Origin: Sabethes cyaneus
Lineage: Eukaryota > Arthropoda > Insecta > Diptera > Culicidae
Assembly: GCF_943734655.1 (NCBI RefSeq)
Contig: NC_071354.1
Location: 34,559,347-34,623,346 of the forward strand
Length of the DNA stretch: 64,000 nt
Direction of reading: 5' to 3'
Shown: positions 1-9,941 of the stretch, piece after piece
Layout: the number at the start of each line of letters is the position of its first letter
Position numbering within the stretch: position 1 is the stretch's first letter
The notes under the pieces: generated by a model
Told to the model about the DNA's origin: nothing
What the model saw: the letters and a program-made list of their open reading frames with translations, nothing else
Database searches by the model: none
Position numbers and translations under genes: made by a program

Positions 1-169
1 ATGTAATTTTTCGTTATGCAGCAAATACGATTGATATCGATCAGGAGGATATTACTTGTTGAAAATTTGTGGCAGCGTTTTACATCACTCAGATATCTGT
101 TTTGAAAATCACCGTATTCACAAAATATATTTCGCTTTTCCATAATTTATTCACATACCGTCAAGCGCC
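1..169. other. No feature seen
   Basis: AT-rich sequence with no open frame of note and no repeat that I can match elsewhere in the window. Confidence 0.5.
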
Positions 170-742
170 TAGAGGGGTGAAAGTGCGATTCACGGACGGG
201 GCAAAACTTCGATTCAAGGACGAGGCAAAAATGTATAGCTAATTATATACAGCTTTACTAGATACTAGAAATGAAAGATCTGCAGAAAACTGTGTGCTCT
301 ACAGATGTTGACCGAAGGAAAACAATGTTTTTCCGCCGCTAAAACAAAAAACAAACGTTTGGAAAAGATTCGATCTGACGGAGGCTACAATACACCAGCA
401 CAAAATAGGAAAGGTGCAAATTGAGAATATTCCTTACCAAAACATTCCGCAGAAAGAAGATAATATGGTTTTGTTAGATACTGCTGTGCTAATTTCATGG
501 ATTCGAGCTTCGCACTTTTGCCCCGCGGTAACCCCACTAGCGGGGCAAAAGTGCGAATCGGCTCTTGATCATTCTCGCCTGAAGAATGTATTTTGCATAA
601 CACTATTATCCCAGATAATTTATAGTTTAATGTGAAGACATTGAGTTACTGCATCTCTATAAAATATATTTTGTTGTTGTCCTTCTTTATATCTCACGAA
701 AATTGATGACAACTTCAAACATCGCACTTCTGCGCCGCCCTA
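170..742. mobile_element. Small TIR element with duplicated GGGGCAAAA/GTGCGATTC motifs
   Basis: The left end reads TAGAGGGGTGAAAGTGCGAT. The right end, reverse-complemented, reads TAGGGCGGCGCAGAAGTGCG, giving imperfect inverted termini with a TA at each outer edge. Inside the left end the motif recurs in degenerate form (gtgcgattcacgg, cttcgattcaagg). A perfect 16-bp stem (511-526 with 540-555, cgcacttttgccccgc) lies near the middle. There is no transposase, so this would be a non-autonomous element. Superfamily not assigned; the TA edges hint at Tc1/mariner type, but that is inference. Confidence 0.45.
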
Positions 743-784
743 CACTACATAGTAAAATTAAGTTGGATAAGTTTTCTTTTTATT

Positions 785-1475
785 TAATTTCCAGAAAAGA
801 AAAATCAGGACTCATGAGAAAGCGCAAAACGGGACAGAAAAATAAGAAAAAAGGGACAAAGAACGAGCAATCAACGGACAGAAAAATAGGAATCGAGATC
901 TTGAGGGAAAAGTGGCAGGAAAGGAAATGCACAACAGAAAACAAGACAAATGAAAAGAGGAAAAAAGAATAGCGAAAGAAGAAAACCCGATAGAGGAATC
1001 AATGAAAACGGGAAAATGAAGTCAAACGGAATATAAAAGGAGAAAGATGGGACAAAAAAATGAGAGAAAAAGAAGAAAATAAATGAAAAGCGAACTAAAG
1101 AAAAAGGTAAAACGAGAAAGGAAAAGTGGAAAACGGGAGTTAAAAAAAGAAAACCTGAGATGAAAGGAAAAAAATTAAGCATCAAAAAGAGGAAAAACGG
1201 AACAGCCGCAGATGACAAACGAGAAGGAAAGGAGACCAAAAGAGTTGAAAACTGAAAATATAGAAAGGAAAAAAGAAAAGAGAAAAGACGGAAGACGGGA
1301 AAGAAAATTACTAAAAAAAACGAGCCTAAAACATAAAAAACAGAATTTAAAGTTAAAAAATGGTATGGCAATGTAGGAAAGCGAAACAGTGAACAGAAAA
1401 CAGGAAAACGAGAGAGAAACAGAAAAAGCGGAAGAAAAGCGAGAGTGAAAACCTAGAAAACAATGCAGAAATTTC
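785..1475. repeat. Strand-asymmetric purine-rich tract
   Basis: About 690 bp with the plus strand dominated by A and G, in short units such as gaaaaac, gggac and agaaaagaaaa. The minus strand therefore reads as F/S/L-rich open frames (871-1371 and 1175-1477) that mimic membrane proteins. They are composition artefacts: no start context, no family resemblance, and the frames end as the tract ends. A degenerate expanded simple sequence is the likeliest explanation. Confidence 0.6.
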
Positions 1476-1479
1476 AACT

Positions 1480-1665
1480 ATAATTTTAATTCATTTCCAA
1501 TTTCAAATGAAATTTCAAGTCTAATTTCAAATAAAAACTTCAAATTCAGTGTTAAGTCCGATCTCATGTCCATATCCAAGTAAAACCTTCAGTCCAATTA
1601 ACTCTAAATTTAAGTCCAATATCAAACCCAATTTTAAGTCCAATTTCTAATTAAATATGAAGTGA
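1480..1665. repeat. Degenerate short tandem array (AATTTCAAGTCC-like)
   Basis: Phrases such as tttaagtccaat, aatttcaaatga, aatttcaagtct and ttaagtccaatttc follow one another without a fixed period, as in a decayed short-unit tandem array. It directly follows the purine-rich tract. No coding potential. Confidence 0.5.
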
Positions 1666-1676
1666 AGCTATAGAGA

Positions 1677-1840
1677 ATCAGTAGGATCGTTATACTAACC
1701 CCGTAATTGTCCTGTACTTTAATAACCGGCTGAGAAGTCTGTCGATAAAAAAGATTCAAGTTCTTTAAGACGTTTATACTTACGACTTTGCTTCAATAAG
1801 ACTTGAAGCTCTTAGTGTCCTATGTCAAGTACAATTTCAG
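1677..1840 (+). repeat. Interspersed repeat fragment, copy 1
   Basis: The stretch cagtaggatcgtta-actaaccccgtaattgtcctgta through ataaccggctgagaagtctgtcgataaa is repeated with few changes at 35517-35575. I recognise this phrase as widely dispersed in mosquito DNA, probably a retroelement tail, but I cannot assign the family from sequence alone. Confidence 0.55.
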
Positions 1841-2159
1841 TTCTAATTTTAACCCTTTAACGGGTTAATTTTTGCAAACGAACAGGGTCCAGGCAATGAC
1901 TGACTGTGTTTGGAATTGATTTCTACAATTAAAACCAACATTATTACCCAAATGGAATGCCATAAATGTAGAATCTTAATCTTGTTATACAATTTTTACC
2001 TGTCATGCGGTTTGCAGCCAGTTTTAGATTGTCTCGTTCTGATACATGGCTATAGGACATCGACTAAAACCTCGAGCATGTTCTGGGTTTCCACTCGAAC
2101 GGACACAAGAATGGCAAATAAAAACTCTTTTCCGTTCGAGAGGAATCGAAATTAATAAT

Positions 2160-4480
2160 AATCGCCCCGCTGCTGGTTGTGTAGCTTTCAAATCCGTAGG
2201 CTCGCATTAGGCCCCGAATGATGGTGAACTTTTATTGGAATTCCGAACAAAACGAGCCAAACAGGCCAATCGGTCGGTCGGTTGGTTGGTTGGTCGGTCA
2301 GTTCTTGAATCTTGAAAATATCGTGCCGAAACAATCAACCCACGCTCACGTGGCTTCCAGTGCACCGTTGTTGTTAGTCGCCGGTACCTGCCTGTCTGTA
2401 CCTGCTGTGCAATTGCGGGTTAAACGTTCGCTTTCGAGGAGGCCATGGGCGCCCCAATCCGGAGTCACTGCGATTATAGGCTCAAGCCACTAAACACAGC
2501 GGAAATCGCCGAATAGCGATATTTTATTAGAGTGGCGTGTGGCTACGCATTCTACCTTTGGTTGCTGGCCAGCAGTTGGAGGTACCTGCGGTTTAGCCGG
2601 TAAAGAAGGCAATTGATATTCAGGCAAATGTTGGCTACATCAATGTTACAGGCAATATTTATGCATGCAGCAGTACCGTTTGTTCGAGTTGAGGCACAGG
2701 CGGTTGTTGCTATTGGTAATGTCAAAAATAATTACCTCCTTAAAGTTGATGAATTTAATGGAGGTAAAAGTATTTGTGGCAGATCGTTAACAGGGCGATT
2801 AAACAGTGCGAAGTCGATTTACTATGACCTTACTGAAAATCGGCGGGGGGAAATTACTCATTTTCATAAATCAAGTAGATTTAAAAACTGCTATTTTTAA
2901 AATTAAATCCACTTGTCGTAAAAGTTATACCCAATTGTAGCGTCAAAAGCGCTAAATCGAATTTCTAACGGTCCATTCACATCGGGGCGGTAAATTACCT
3001 TCAACATGTCACCATAAACCAGCCAGTAAAAAAAATCCTGATCAAATCAGCGTTTTAAAATGTCACAGTTTTGCATTCACCCGAAGTGACAAGATGAATG
3101 GTCCCCGTTCGGTGGCCGTGAGTCATAAACTGCATCCAGATCGGAATACATATTCTCTACCGCCCCGTTCCGTAGAAATCAAACGCTGACCTTGATCCAG
3201 TATGTCCTTCCTAGGTACTGTGTTCCCCTTTCGACGAACGAAATCCACTTGGCGAACTATCGGTTTGGGTTCCTCTAAGTCACCATCGACCGTTCATTTT
3301 TACAGCAGTCGGAGGCGAACGATCTATTTTTTCCATAAATCACGTTCAGTTTTATCTTAATTTTTACCGCAAACGCCGGTGACAGCCAATAATCGTGGCG
3401 GCCAACCGAGCGACACCCGTGGCAAGCCGAAACAGTCCAGCAGCGGTGGCCTGTAAAAAGTGGGGTGTAGCATGGAATTCTTCGGTCCTCTATGGCCGAG
3501 CGTGCAGTTCAAGAAACCTAGCGGCAAGCTTGGCCTTCAAACGCTGATCGAAATATGTGAACCTTCTAGTTACTGGCCTGGCCAGCTAGGGACCGACTGA
3601 CTGTGCTCGGGTACCGTTCCTTCGGTGCCACACAAAATTGCAAGAATCAAAATTATCCATGTCGAATCTAAAAAGTGGACAAGTGCAGTTCTACCGAATC
3701 GCGTGCTGATTTATGTATGTGCTTGTTCGGGTCACGGGGGCCGACCAAACAGCACCGAACGCCCAAATGGTAATGAATTTTCCTCCGCCAAACGGAATTC
3801 TCCGTTCTAGTATTCGACGCAAAACACTACTGGTTAATAAATGGCTGAGCTTGAAAAATTAGAATGTCTTCTCGTTTACAGAACTAGGTTGGGAAATAGG
3901 AACTCAATCACTTTGAGTGGCAGTGAAAAAGTGTTGCGATCGGTCCTAAGGCTGACACGTAGTACGGAAATCGACAGCATTAGCATATGTCGGTTACGTT
4001 AAGGATGGGAAATCTTTTCTATATAGCTCAACATTTGTGGTTTACTGACGACTTCGTTCTTTTATGGAATTGACAACTCTATACTTCAACTCGTCACCGT
4101 GTACCTACCTTTCAAGACGGCCCAGGCGATTAAAAATGCATTATCGCAACGGAAACGCAATAAATTCAATTAAGCAAGTACGTACCTACCAAACGTGGAA
4201 CGTCGAGATATTTTTTTCCTCTTTCACAGAGTTGTTTCGTTCTCAACCTACCATGTGGGCTTGTCGCTCTCTAGGGCACTTGTGCAATCAGGATAAAAAG
4301 CGAAGCCCACTTATTATGATAGCACAATATCGAACGGCAGTTAAAGTAGAAAAAAAAATATGCAAAGTATGTATCGACCGGGTCAGTGCCTACTACTGCG
4401 TCCGTCGACAGGGATGATTAAAAAAGGCTTTTCCCGATGATAATAACACATTTTTGAACTCCATAAATGTGGATTCTGCT
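2160..4480. other. Element-poor stretch, no gene seen
   Basis: About 2.3 kb that is visibly more GC-balanced than its neighbours, with no matches to other parts of the window. A (GGTY)n tetranucleotide run lies at 2271-2300. The longest frame (4064-4417, 117 codons) is low-quality and resembles no family I know. It may be unique host DNA, possibly regulatory, but nothing proves it. Confidence 0.45.
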
Positions 4481-4719
4481 TTTAATTAATTCATTCATTT
4501 ATTGGCGGTAGAACTTTCGGGACGATTGGGTGAAATAATTACTGTCTGTGCACTCTGGCGGTGTCAATGTGTCGCAGTGCCTGCTTTTTATGGTTCGGTA
4601 CAATCCAGTTATTCTGTTAGAGAAATCTGTTGGCCTTGGCTTTCATGGAGTTTCACACTTTTCGATATTTACTGAGCGAAACAGTACTAATAGACCGACT
4701 TGAGTTCTAATTTATTTCT

Positions 4720-5260
4720 TCAAAAACAGTTATAATTTAGAAATAAATTGCAATTAAAAGCTACAAAGAATTGACAAATAAAAATTGAAAAGCTTAATAG
4801 TTGAGTAAAATGACGAAGATAGAAAAGACAGAAAGGTAAGAAGCTAGCAAGCTAAAAGGTAAATTTTTATAAAATCCTAAATAGAGTTTGTTAGATGAAA
4901 AAAACTAAAAAAAACGGCAATATTTTAGCGATATTAGAAACATTAAAAAGTATTAAAAAATCAAGGAGGCAAAACGATGAAAGAAGAAAAGCACTAAATT
5001 TAAAAAAAATGTTTGAAATGTTAGAATACTAGAACATTAGAAAACGGTAATCATTTAAGAAGCAAAAGTAGTTTAATTTTAAATTTGAAAAGTTAGCAGA
5101 GATTTTATAGTTACAAAAACAGTAAAATTGAAAAACTAAAAAAGAACAAATAGAAAATATAATAAACAGCCCAAAAACCAAAAGAAAAAAGATTTTTAGG
5201 AAGTTGAAAAAATTAAATAGTTTGAAGTTTATATTTCAAATCTATATGCATAAAGACAAA
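4720..5260. repeat. A-rich degenerate tract
   Basis: A long run of short A-rich phrases (gaaaagtta, gaaaaacta, ttagaaacatt, aaaaatt) with few C residues on the plus strand, similar in texture to 7650-8040. Probably decayed simple sequence; no coding frames. Confidence 0.5.
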
Positions 5261-5310
5261 TATTAAAAAATTAGGAAGCTTATAAAGTTGAAATTTTAAT
5301 TACCGTCACC

Positions 5311-6256
5311 GCTCCTAATTCTGCGCAGCTCCTACTTCTGCGCATTTTTCGTTATATATGTAATTCTTAAAATTGTGCATAACTATGATCATTATGCTAT
5401 TTTTTTGTAAATGTCTGTTGAATATTACGCCATTATTCACAAAAGGACCATCATGTTTGACAGTGAAATAATTTAAAGTGAAATTGAAAGTTTTATACGT
5501 CACAAAACATCGTCGCTAGCACCAACGCTAAGACAGTCCTTCTAGAAAATTAACAAATTTATGATCGAAATTGTTTGCAATGATAATCGCATAACCGGAA
5601 AGAATAATTAGTTTTAGTCATGTTTTAAACAAAAAGAGTGATTGCATGCAGTGCTTTCCTTTGAAAAATGCGATGCAGTATTGCGCAGATATAGGCACAG
5701 ATTCCACCTAGATCCTGAGATATACCGATACAGGCACAGATCCTGAGAAAAACACGCGAAAGAATACGTAACCTCACCAAAATGGCTGAGGCATAGAAGC
5801 ATGAAAATTCAAGTAGAAACTTTAACTTGCATTGATTGAAATCTTGTGCTGCATTTAGAGGTACAATTCGTAGAACCATGTCTTCTGATTTTTTTTGAAT
5901 GTCCAACTTCATGGGGCTATTAGGGAGTGAGGAAGTGGTTTCTATATGAAAACACAATTTTTAATATTAGTCTAAAGTGTGATGATGTTCGGTATGCAGA
6001 AAAACCGAATCAATTCGCTCTTTACGTCATCGAGAAGAAAATATTTAAGATGAGCCAATCAAAATGATAACCATATTCCTGTGCCACCTGAACAGCACAA
6101 GAGGGCCGGGTCATGGATTTAATTCTGATAATGGCTAATGCCGGGTTTTTGGTGTGCTTTCAATGTATAAAGACATAAACAACATGACATAAGCATTTCT
6201 GGTTTCTTTTTAGGTGCGCAGAATTAGGAACAAACATGCGCAGAATCAGGAACAAA
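5311..6256. mobile_element. TIR element with doubled CTCCTAATTCTGCGCA termini
   Basis: The left end carries two direct copies of a 16-17 bp motif (gctcctaattctgcgca, gctcctacttctgcgca). The right end carries two inverted copies (tgcgcagaattaggaac, tgcgcagaatcaggaac). Doubled terminal motifs in inverted orientation suggest a transposase-binding arrangement. The interior, about 5900-6055, matches 56745-56905 in degenerate form. No transposase remains. Confidence 0.5.
5900..6055 (+). repeat. Diverged copy of sequence at 56745-56905
   Basis: Shares ordered phrases with the interior of the TTAA-flanked element at 56.2 kb: ctatatgaaaacacaattt versus cttatgaaaacaaaattgc, then aaccgaatcaattcgc versus aacccgattcaatttgc, then atcgagaagaaaatattt versus atcgagaaaaaatattt. 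It is therefore an old relic of the same repeat family. Confidence 0.5.
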
Positions 6257-6582
6257 ACGAAAAATAAACTCAATTGTTGGTTAACTTTTAATACCCATAT
6301 TTTTTACCAGATATTATAGACCGTAGTACTACACGTTGCTGCTATCCACGTTGTTAATACAAATCAAGAATACGTATAATAGCGGAAGAATCATAAAAAT
6401 GGTTTAACTGCGGAGAATATGGTACACTCACGGTATTATTATTAGCCACTTTAATTCTTTCAATGTTGAACACTTAACAATCAAAAAATTTAAACATAAA
6501 ACAGTCAATGTAGTAAAAATTATATTCTGAATCTGAAAAACTGAAGATGAAAAACTAAACAGTTTGGAGATTAATCTTTTTT
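6257..6582. other. No feature seen
   Basis: AT-rich sequence without open frames or recognisable repeats. Confidence 0.4.
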
Positions 6583-6650
6583 TGACGTAGGACTACGTCT
6601 TACGGCAAGTTTTGAGATAGGGTGTCATTCCAAAAAATCGAAAAATGCGA
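6583..6650 (+). mobile_element. Terminal fragment of ACGTAG element
   Basis: Begins TGACGTAGGACTACGTCTTA, nearly identical to the reverse complement of the right end of the fuller copy at 58421-58974. The terminus is itself a near-palindrome (GACGTAG/CTACGTC). The matching opposite end is not found downstream, so I call a fragment. Confidence 0.5.
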
Positions 6651-6871
6651 GCGTCACAAAAAATGAAAGGTTTTGAGCGCTAATAGCTCACCGGTTTTCC
6701 GATCGATTTTTAATATTCTTACACCAATCGATCGGAAAATCTTCTAAGAATTGACCCAAATGAAGAAAGGTATGGATTCTTGATGTTGAACTATTGAAAA
6801 ATTGAAAATAATGAACCTATGTTTTACCAGAATTCTCGCTTCGTGATTGGTTGGAAGATTGTTTGCAATGA

Positions 6872-7205
6872 TCTAAACCTATACCAATTTGATATCTGTG
6901 CTTGGGAAGTAAGCCAAAACAAGTAACAAAGCCCCCTCATTTCAACAAGATTTCTTAACACCGCGGTTAAACCTAGACCATTTTGATGTCCTTGCTTGGG
7001 AAGTACGCCAGAAAGAGTGACAAAGCCTCCTCGTGCCAACAGATTTCTCACGAACGCGATTAAACCTAGTCCAATTTGATGTCTGTGTTAGGAAAGTGTG
7101 CCAGAAAAAATGACACAAACTCGTTGGCCCAGCAGAGCGCAAAATCTTTACTGCGAGACGATTAAACCTCGGCGAATTTGATATCTGTGTTGGAAAAATG
7201 TGCTA
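6872..7205. repeat. ~95-bp tandem repeat, about 3.5 units
   Basis: The landmark taaacctagnccaatttgat recurs at about 6873, 6967, 7060 and 7162, spacing 94, 93 and 102 bp. Each unit continues atntctgtgcttgggaagt-gccag then a tgacaaa block. Because 93 bp is 31 codons, the minus strand gives protein-like repeats with a shared LCH.FW motif followed by SNW.RFN, split over two frames. Units differ freely and no start or known domain is seen, so I treat this as a minisatellite rather than a gene. Confidence 0.6.
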
Positions 7206-7570
7206 CAGCTGTAGTGTTCGGTTATAATACGACTCTGTATGAATACGCATGCTTGCCGTTTCATTAGAAGTGTAGTGAAAAGATGTGCTGTTGATAAAAT
7301 AGGATTGAATTGGTAAAATCCCTTGAACGATGGGTAATAAAAACAATCTTTAATTTCAGTAAGGTAGCAGGAAAGCAATAGTTTGTGTTCTTGATTTTGT
7401 TAAATTGTTTTCAAATGCACAATCTTTCGCGAATTGAACGTATGCAATGTTACTACTTTGATAAATGTTACATAAAACGCATGTAGCATGTACATATGTT
7501 GCATATAGCATGTATACATGAAGAATCGAATGATTACAAGCATGAATACATGCTACTATCACTACAAAGA

Positions 7571-7645
7571 GACTAACGTAGTCCTGCGTCACCTATATAT
7601 GCGGTCGTGTCTTGTACACAACCCCTCTGATTTTTTTTGTTTTAA
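7571..7645 (+). mobile_element. Second terminal fragment of ACGTAG element
   Basis: Reads gactaacgtagtcctgcgtca and continues to cttgtacacaacccctctga. The same order occurs at 58421-58485 (gactaacgttgtactacgtca ... cttatacacaacccctctga). The element runs outward to the right here and its other end is not found, so this is another fragment of that family. Confidence 0.55.
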
Positions 7646-7649
7646 TGTG

Positions 7650-8040
7650 GTTTTAGCCATTTGGTCATGCAACAAGGAGGTTAAATAGTTGACATGTAAA
7701 AGTTGAAAGTTGTTGCGAAGTTTGAAGATAAAATGTTCTTTCTTAATATATACTAAAAGATTAAAAGGTAAAGTTTTAAATTAATCTAAAATGTCGTGCA
7801 ACAACAAAAATAGAAAAAGCAAAATAAATTGAGAATGAAAAGTTAAAATATCAGGAATATAAAAATACCCAAAAGTCATAAACGGTCGTAAAATGACGAA
7901 ATCAACAGGTTGGAATTCTAATGAATTAGTAAGTTATAACATAAAAAATTAATCTTTTGTGCAAGGAGACAACAAAGCAAGAATTTAGAGATAACAATTT
8001 CACAAAATTTTCGAAAGTTAGACATGAAAAATAGCCTTAT
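7650..8040. repeat. A-rich degenerate tract
   Basis: Short A-rich phrases (agttgaaagttg, aaaagttaaaat, caaaataaattgagaa) like those at 4720-5260. No coding signal. Confidence 0.4.
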
Positions 8041-8445
8041 GGAGAAACATTGGGCGATAATGAAACGGAAACTCAAGATGATATGAGCAGGTACAAGCGA
8101 AATTATCGGTCAGTTGAAGAACTGGTGGAATCGGCAGGCCAAAACTGCCACTGAAAAAGATGTACACCGGCTGGTGATTGGTACCCACAGTAAAGTATGA
8201 AAATTTCGATTCCGAGAATGACGGTGAATGATTCCATTTTTTAATTTTTGTTTCCGTCTTGGAGCTTTGATTGAAAGAATGGCTAAACAGTACACGCATT
8301 CGAAAGTGCCACATTTCTAAATGATTTGAGCTTTACTTTTTTCGGTTTTTCGATGAACCGTCAAAACCTTTTTAACTGCTTAGTTTGCACTTATAAATTG
8401 TAAACTCGCAAAGTGATTTGAATTTTAAAATTGTATAAAAGTATC
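8041..8445. other. No feature seen
   Basis: Overlapping minus-strand frames of 61-98 codons are present but have no recognisable domain, splice context or homologous copy in the window. Confidence 0.4.
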
Positions 8446-8449
8446 AAAT

Positions 8450-8705
8450 ATTAGGTCCAGATCCAGAAGTCCAGAAGTGCAGAAAGTCCTAAAGTCCAGA
8501 GGTCCACAAGTCCAAATGCCGAGAAAACCGGAAGTTCACAAGTACGGGCGGCCAGCAGGTCAGAAATCCAAAAATTGGAAAGTCTAGAAGCCCAGAAGTT
8601 CCAACACTAAAAAGTCCAGAAGTCCAAGTATCAGGAAGTCTGTAATTCCAGAAGTTAGAAAATCTAGAAGTCCAGAAATCCAAACGCCGAAAAATCCAGA
8701 AGTTT
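8450..8705 (+). repeat. CCAGAAGT octamer array, left part
   Basis: A degenerate tandem array of the 8-bp unit CCAGAAGT with variants (CCAGAAAT, CCAAAAGT, CCGGAAGT). It is the left remainder of the array that continues at 9942 after the inserted Tc1/mariner element. Its last bases (ccagaagttt) are the start of the spacer motif that recurs in the right part. Confidence 0.8.
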
Positions 8706-8707
8706 TA

Positions 8708-9939
8708 CAGTGTGACACATATATATTCGAACAAAAATCATTTTATGCTTGTAACAGCATTTACAGTCAATACAATCACACTAAAACCATGGGTCATGAC
8801 TTAAGTCTTACTTGACGTAATTTCGTTTTCGTATTGTGTCTCGTTCGGTGTGCACGTACCATGTTTGAGTTACGGTCGTTGATAATAAATAAAAACCGAA
8901 ACGGTGCTACATGCGGGGATGCGACATTATTTTTCGTGACCTCTCGGCATAAAAAGAGGATTTGTGTACTATACAGTAAAAAGATTTGTTAAGACGGGCT
9001 CTGTTGAAAACCGTAAAAAAACGGAAGAAAACGAAGGGTTCGAACTGCAGAGGTCAAAAAGATTGTTCGTGAGCGAATTCATCGCTGTTGCGACCGGTCC
9101 GCACGGAAAATGGCAGTTGAGGTGAATATTAACACGGAATCTCTTAGTCGAATTTTGAAAATGGATCTGGATATGAAGCATCTATAAAACGTAAAATCCA
9201 TGGATTAACAGAAGTAACAAAACAAAACCGGCAAGATAGATGCAAACTGCTACTCCGTCGGCACGGTGATTCCGAAGTGATCTTTTCTGATGAGAAGTCG
9301 GTTTCGATCATTTACATTCCAAAGCACAAATGGAATGTACCAAGATACCAAAATTCATCAGCGGTCATGATAAGGGGGGGAGGGTGCATTTCGAAGAAAG
9401 GGAAACTTTCTCTTGTGTTTATTGAAAAGGGCGTGAAAGTTAATGCAAAATGCTATCTAGAAATGGTCTTAGAACAAAATTTGATGCCTTACGTTCAGGG
9501 AATGTATGGGAAAGAATATTACTGCTTTCAACAAGATGGTGCTCCAGCCCACACTGCAAATCTTGTGCACACGTGATGCAAAGCCAGTCGGATTTCATTT
9601 CGAAAAAGGAATGGCCCCCATGTTCTCCGGATTTTTGTACATGAGGATAAATGCAACAGAAGCTCAAGGATTATAAATATCATAATTTGGATGAATTTAA
9701 GTTAGTTATCAACAAGATATGGGATGATATCCCTATGGAAGTAGTGCGTGCCGCATGTAACGACTTCAAAAAGCGTTTGAAGCGTGTGATCCAGGCAAAG
9801 GCGATTTAATAGAGTAATGCTTATTTTTTGCGTTCTGTATATATGAGTAAACAGTTTCTAAAACTAAAATTTGAACTAAAGCCTTTATATGTAAGAATAT
9901 ATGACTTTGTTTTTGTTCGAATACATAAGTGTCACACTG
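8708..9939 (+). mobile_element. maT-like Tc1/mariner element, copy 1 (defective)
   Basis: A complete 1232-bp element. Termini are CAGTGTGACACATATATATT on the left and, reverse-complemented, CAGTGTGACACTTATGTATT on the right. Both continue TCGAACAAAAA, so the TIRs are about 30 bp. A TA target duplication lies at 8706-8707 and 9940-9941. Length and TA target fit Tc1/mariner. It sits inside the CCAGAAGT array. The transposase is broken (see the pseudogene entry). Confidence 0.9.
8960..9810 (+). pseudogene. maT-like (DD37D) transposase relic
   Basis: Reading with frame changes, the N-terminal helix-turn-helix region includes VKRFVKTGSVENR and then KIVRERIHRCCDRSARKMAV, typical of Tc1/mariner DNA-binding domains. 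The first catalytic D is in FSDEK (codon at 9289) and the second in QQDGAPAHT (codon at 9535). The WPPCSPDF block follows, but a stop and loss of sequence remove the third acidic residue. The C-terminal tail (HNLDEFKLV..IW..IP) ends at a stop near 9810. Spacing suggests DD37D (maT) rather than DD34D/E; that is inference. In-frame stops at 9186 and 9573 make it inactive. Confidence 0.85.
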
Positions 9940-9941
9940 TA

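Noticed and set aside
871..1371. 166-codon minus-strand frame resembling a multi-pass membrane protein
   Set aside because: It is the complement of a purine-rich tract. Its F/S/L content follows from base composition, and overlapping frames look the same.
4064..4417. 117-codon plus-strand frame in an element-poor stretch
   Set aside because: No domain resemblance, unusual residue mix and no supporting neighbour or repeat copy.
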